Of a stretch of DNA of 44,142 nt, positions 42,699 to 44,142 are shown piece by piece (position 1 is the stretch's first letter; each line of letters opens with the position of its first letter). Under the pieces are notes generated by a model, which was not told the DNA's origin, did not search any database, and saw only the letters and a program-made list of their open reading frames with translations. This stretch comes from Amnibacterium sp. (GTDB lineage Bacteria; Actinomycetota; Actinomycetes; Actinomycetales; Microbacteriaceae), in NCBI RefSeq assembly GCF_025463795.1, contig NZ_JAODBE010000028.1, forward strand, positions 1 through 44,142, in the 5' to 3' direction. A program made the translations under genes and the position numbers.

Positions 42699-44132
42699 TC
42701 AGTCCTTCGCGTCGGTGCTGGTGCGCGGGGCGGAGGTGCGGAGGGGGAACGAGGACGCGACGACGCTGCGCAGGGCCTCGAGGTCGCCGGTGATGAGGCC
42801 GTGGGTGCGCGCCTGCACCAGCAGGTTGCCGACGGCCGTGGCCTCGACAGGGCCGGCGACGACCGGTAGCCCGCACGCGTCCGCGGTGAGCCGGCAGAGC
42901 AGCTCGTTGCGTGCGCCACCGCCCACCAGGTGCACCGTGCGGATGGGGCGGCCGGTGAGGCGCTCGATGTCGCGGATCGCGTCGGCGTACGCGTTCGCGA
43001 GGCTCTGCAGCACGCTGCGCACGAACTCGCCCATCGTCGCGGGGGGACGTACTCCCTGCTCGGTGAACAAGGTCTCGATCCGCGTGGGCATGTCGCCGGG
43101 CGGCAGCAGCCGAGGGTCGTTCGCGTCGAAGACGGGCACGTCCGCCGGCGCGTCCGCCGCCTGCTTCAGCAGATGCTCGAGGTCCTCCTGCTCGCCGACC
43201 TTCGCCCACGAGCGGATCGACTCGGAGAGCAGCCAGAGGCCCATCACGTTCTTCAGGAACCGGATGCGGCCGTCGACGCCGCCCTCGTTCGTGAAGCGCG
43301 CCAGCCGCGCCTCCTCCGTGAGCACGGGTGACGGCAGCTCGGTGCCCACGAGCGACCAGGTGCCGCAGGAGATGTATGCGGCGTCGTCGCCGGTCGACGG
43401 CACCCCGACGACGGCGGACGCGGTGTCGTGGGAGCCGACGGTCGTGAAGGGGAAGACGTGGCGGATCCCGAACTCCTCCCGCATGACGGGGGAGACGGGA
43501 CCGAGCTGGGTGCCGGGCTCGACGATCGGTGGCAGCAGGTCGTAGCGCAGGCCCAGGCGGGACAGCAGCTCGGCGTCCCACTCGTTCTCGCCGGCCCGGA
43601 TGAGGCCGGTGGTCGACGCGTTCGTCCGCTCGGCGACCCTCTGGCCGGTCGCCCAGTAGCCGATGAGGTCGGGGATGAGGAGGAAGCCGTCGGCGGCGTC
43701 GAGCGCGCCGGATGAGGCGGATGCCGCCAGCTGGAACAGGGTGTTGAAGGGGAGGTGCTGGAGGCCGTTGCGCCGGTAGAGCTCGTCCGGCCCGATCGCC
43801 GCGTGGACCGCCGCGACTCCCCGCTCGGTACGGGCGTCGCGGTAGTGGTAGGGGTTGCCGATCATGCGGTCGCCGAGCAGCAGGGCGTAGTCGACCGCCC
43901 ACGCGTCGACGGCCGCGCCCACGAGCTCCGGCTCCTCGCGGGAGGCCGTACCGAGGCCGTGCATCGCGGCGGAGTAGAGGGAGAGGACGTCCCAGTGCAG
44001 CCCGTCGGGCAGTCGCACGGGCGTGTTGGGGAAGCGCGCGACGGTGCGCAGCGTCACCTCTCCGTGCCCGACCGAGCCGAGGATCACCCGTCCGCTCGTG
44101 GCGCCGAGGTCGACGGCGGCGACGGTCTTCAT
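42699..44132 (-). CDS. rhaB: L-rhamnulokinase (FGGY kinase)
   Basis: Sugar kinase of 477 residues phosphorylating L-rhamnulose. The N-terminal ATPase fold has AAVDLGATSGRVILG, a RhaB hallmark; HWDVLSLY and DAWAVDYALL follow; the catalytic base is D236 in GSHDTASAV; VHLVGGGARNELLCRLTAD is the adenosine motif. The ATG is 10 nt from the window end, so upstream rha genes, if any, are outside. lldD follows by 3 nt. Confidence 0.93.
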   Translation of the reverse strand: MKTVAAVDLGATSGRVILGSVGHGEVTLRTVARFPNTPVRLPDGLHWDVLSLYSAAMHGLGTASREEPELVGAAVDAWAVDYALLLGDRMIGNPYHYRDARTERGVAAVHAAIGPDELYRRNGLQHLPFNTLFQLAASASSGALDAADGFLLIPDLIGYWATGQRVAERTNASTTGLIRAGENEWDAELLSRLGLRYDLLPPIVEPGTQLGPVSPVMREEFGIRHVFPFTTVGSHDTASAVVGVPSTGDDAAYISCGTWSLVGTELPSPVLTEEARLARFTNEGGVDGRIRFLKNVMGLWLLSESIRSWAKVGEQEDLEHLLKQAADAPADVPVFDANDPRLLPPGDMPTRIETLFTEQGVRPPATMGEFVRSVLQSLANAYADAIRDIERLTGRPIRTVHLVGGGARNELLCRLTADACGLPVVAGPVEATAVGNLLVQARTHGLITGDLEALRSVVASSFPLRTSAPRTSTDAKD

Positions 44133-44142
44133 CCGGCGACCC

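Overview
The window is 44 kb of very GC-rich actinobacterial chromosome. GTG starts are common, genes are tightly packed with 4-nt GTGA/ATGA overlaps, and -10 boxes are of the TAnnnT type. The gene set (Tad pilus genes next to topA-tmk-holB, an AbiEi/DUF559-like protein, a RamB-like regulator, GTP-dependent PEP carboxykinase) fits Micrococcales, most likely Microbacteriaceae. The genus cannot be decided from sequence alone. There are no rRNA genes, CRISPR arrays, transposases or phage genes.

Layout. 1-1767: end of a Tad/Flp pilus locus. 1743-7748: topA-tmk-holB-lipoprotein hydrolase, each overlapping the next. 7785-8853: a TetR regulator, tRNA-Thr(CGT), and a non-coding stretch with hairpins, direct repeats and a second copy of the tRNA 3' end. 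8854-11964: Gfo/Idh/MocA oxidoreductase, dacB (PBP4) and pncA. 12076-15852: gabD-like dehydrogenase, aldo/keto reductase and L-fuconate dehydratase, part of a non-phosphorylative L-fucose route. 15878-17110: a putative nuclease gene bracketed by two related 88-nt bulged palindromes in inverted orientation. 17143-19255: an ABC exporter and a small HTH protein, with two matching GTCAAC/GTTGAC operators. 19339-27054: pobA-pcaHGBLIJF, an eight-gene route from 4-hydroxybenzoate to succinyl-CoA and acetyl-CoA. 27062-30734: a palindrome, a decayed acyl-CoA thioesterase remnant, pckG, and a divergent RamB-like regulator. 30827-35616: an FUSC membrane protein, a 968-residue kinase-aminotransferase fusion, and a LuxR response regulator with no canonical start codon. 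35741-40208: a GlsB-type membrane protein and a polyamine-type ABC importer operon. 40481-44132: htpX, lldD and rhaB.

How the genes fit together. The pob/pca operon feeds C2 and C4 units into the TCA cycle. pckG and the RamB-like regulator next to it belong to gluconeogenesis and acetate control, so the 19-31 kb block reads as growth on aromatic or short-chain acids. The fuconate and rhamnulokinase/lactate dehydrogenase blocks indicate deoxy-sugar use, consistent with a plant- or soil-associated heterotroph.

The least explained features are: the inverted 88-nt palindromes around the DUF559-type gene; the small HTH protein with twin operators 53 bp apart facing the pob/pca operon; the LuxR gene whose best start is ATC placed 6 nt after a -10 box, the same geometry as three other genes here; the tRNA-Thr tail duplication; and the kinase/phospholyase-like fusion.
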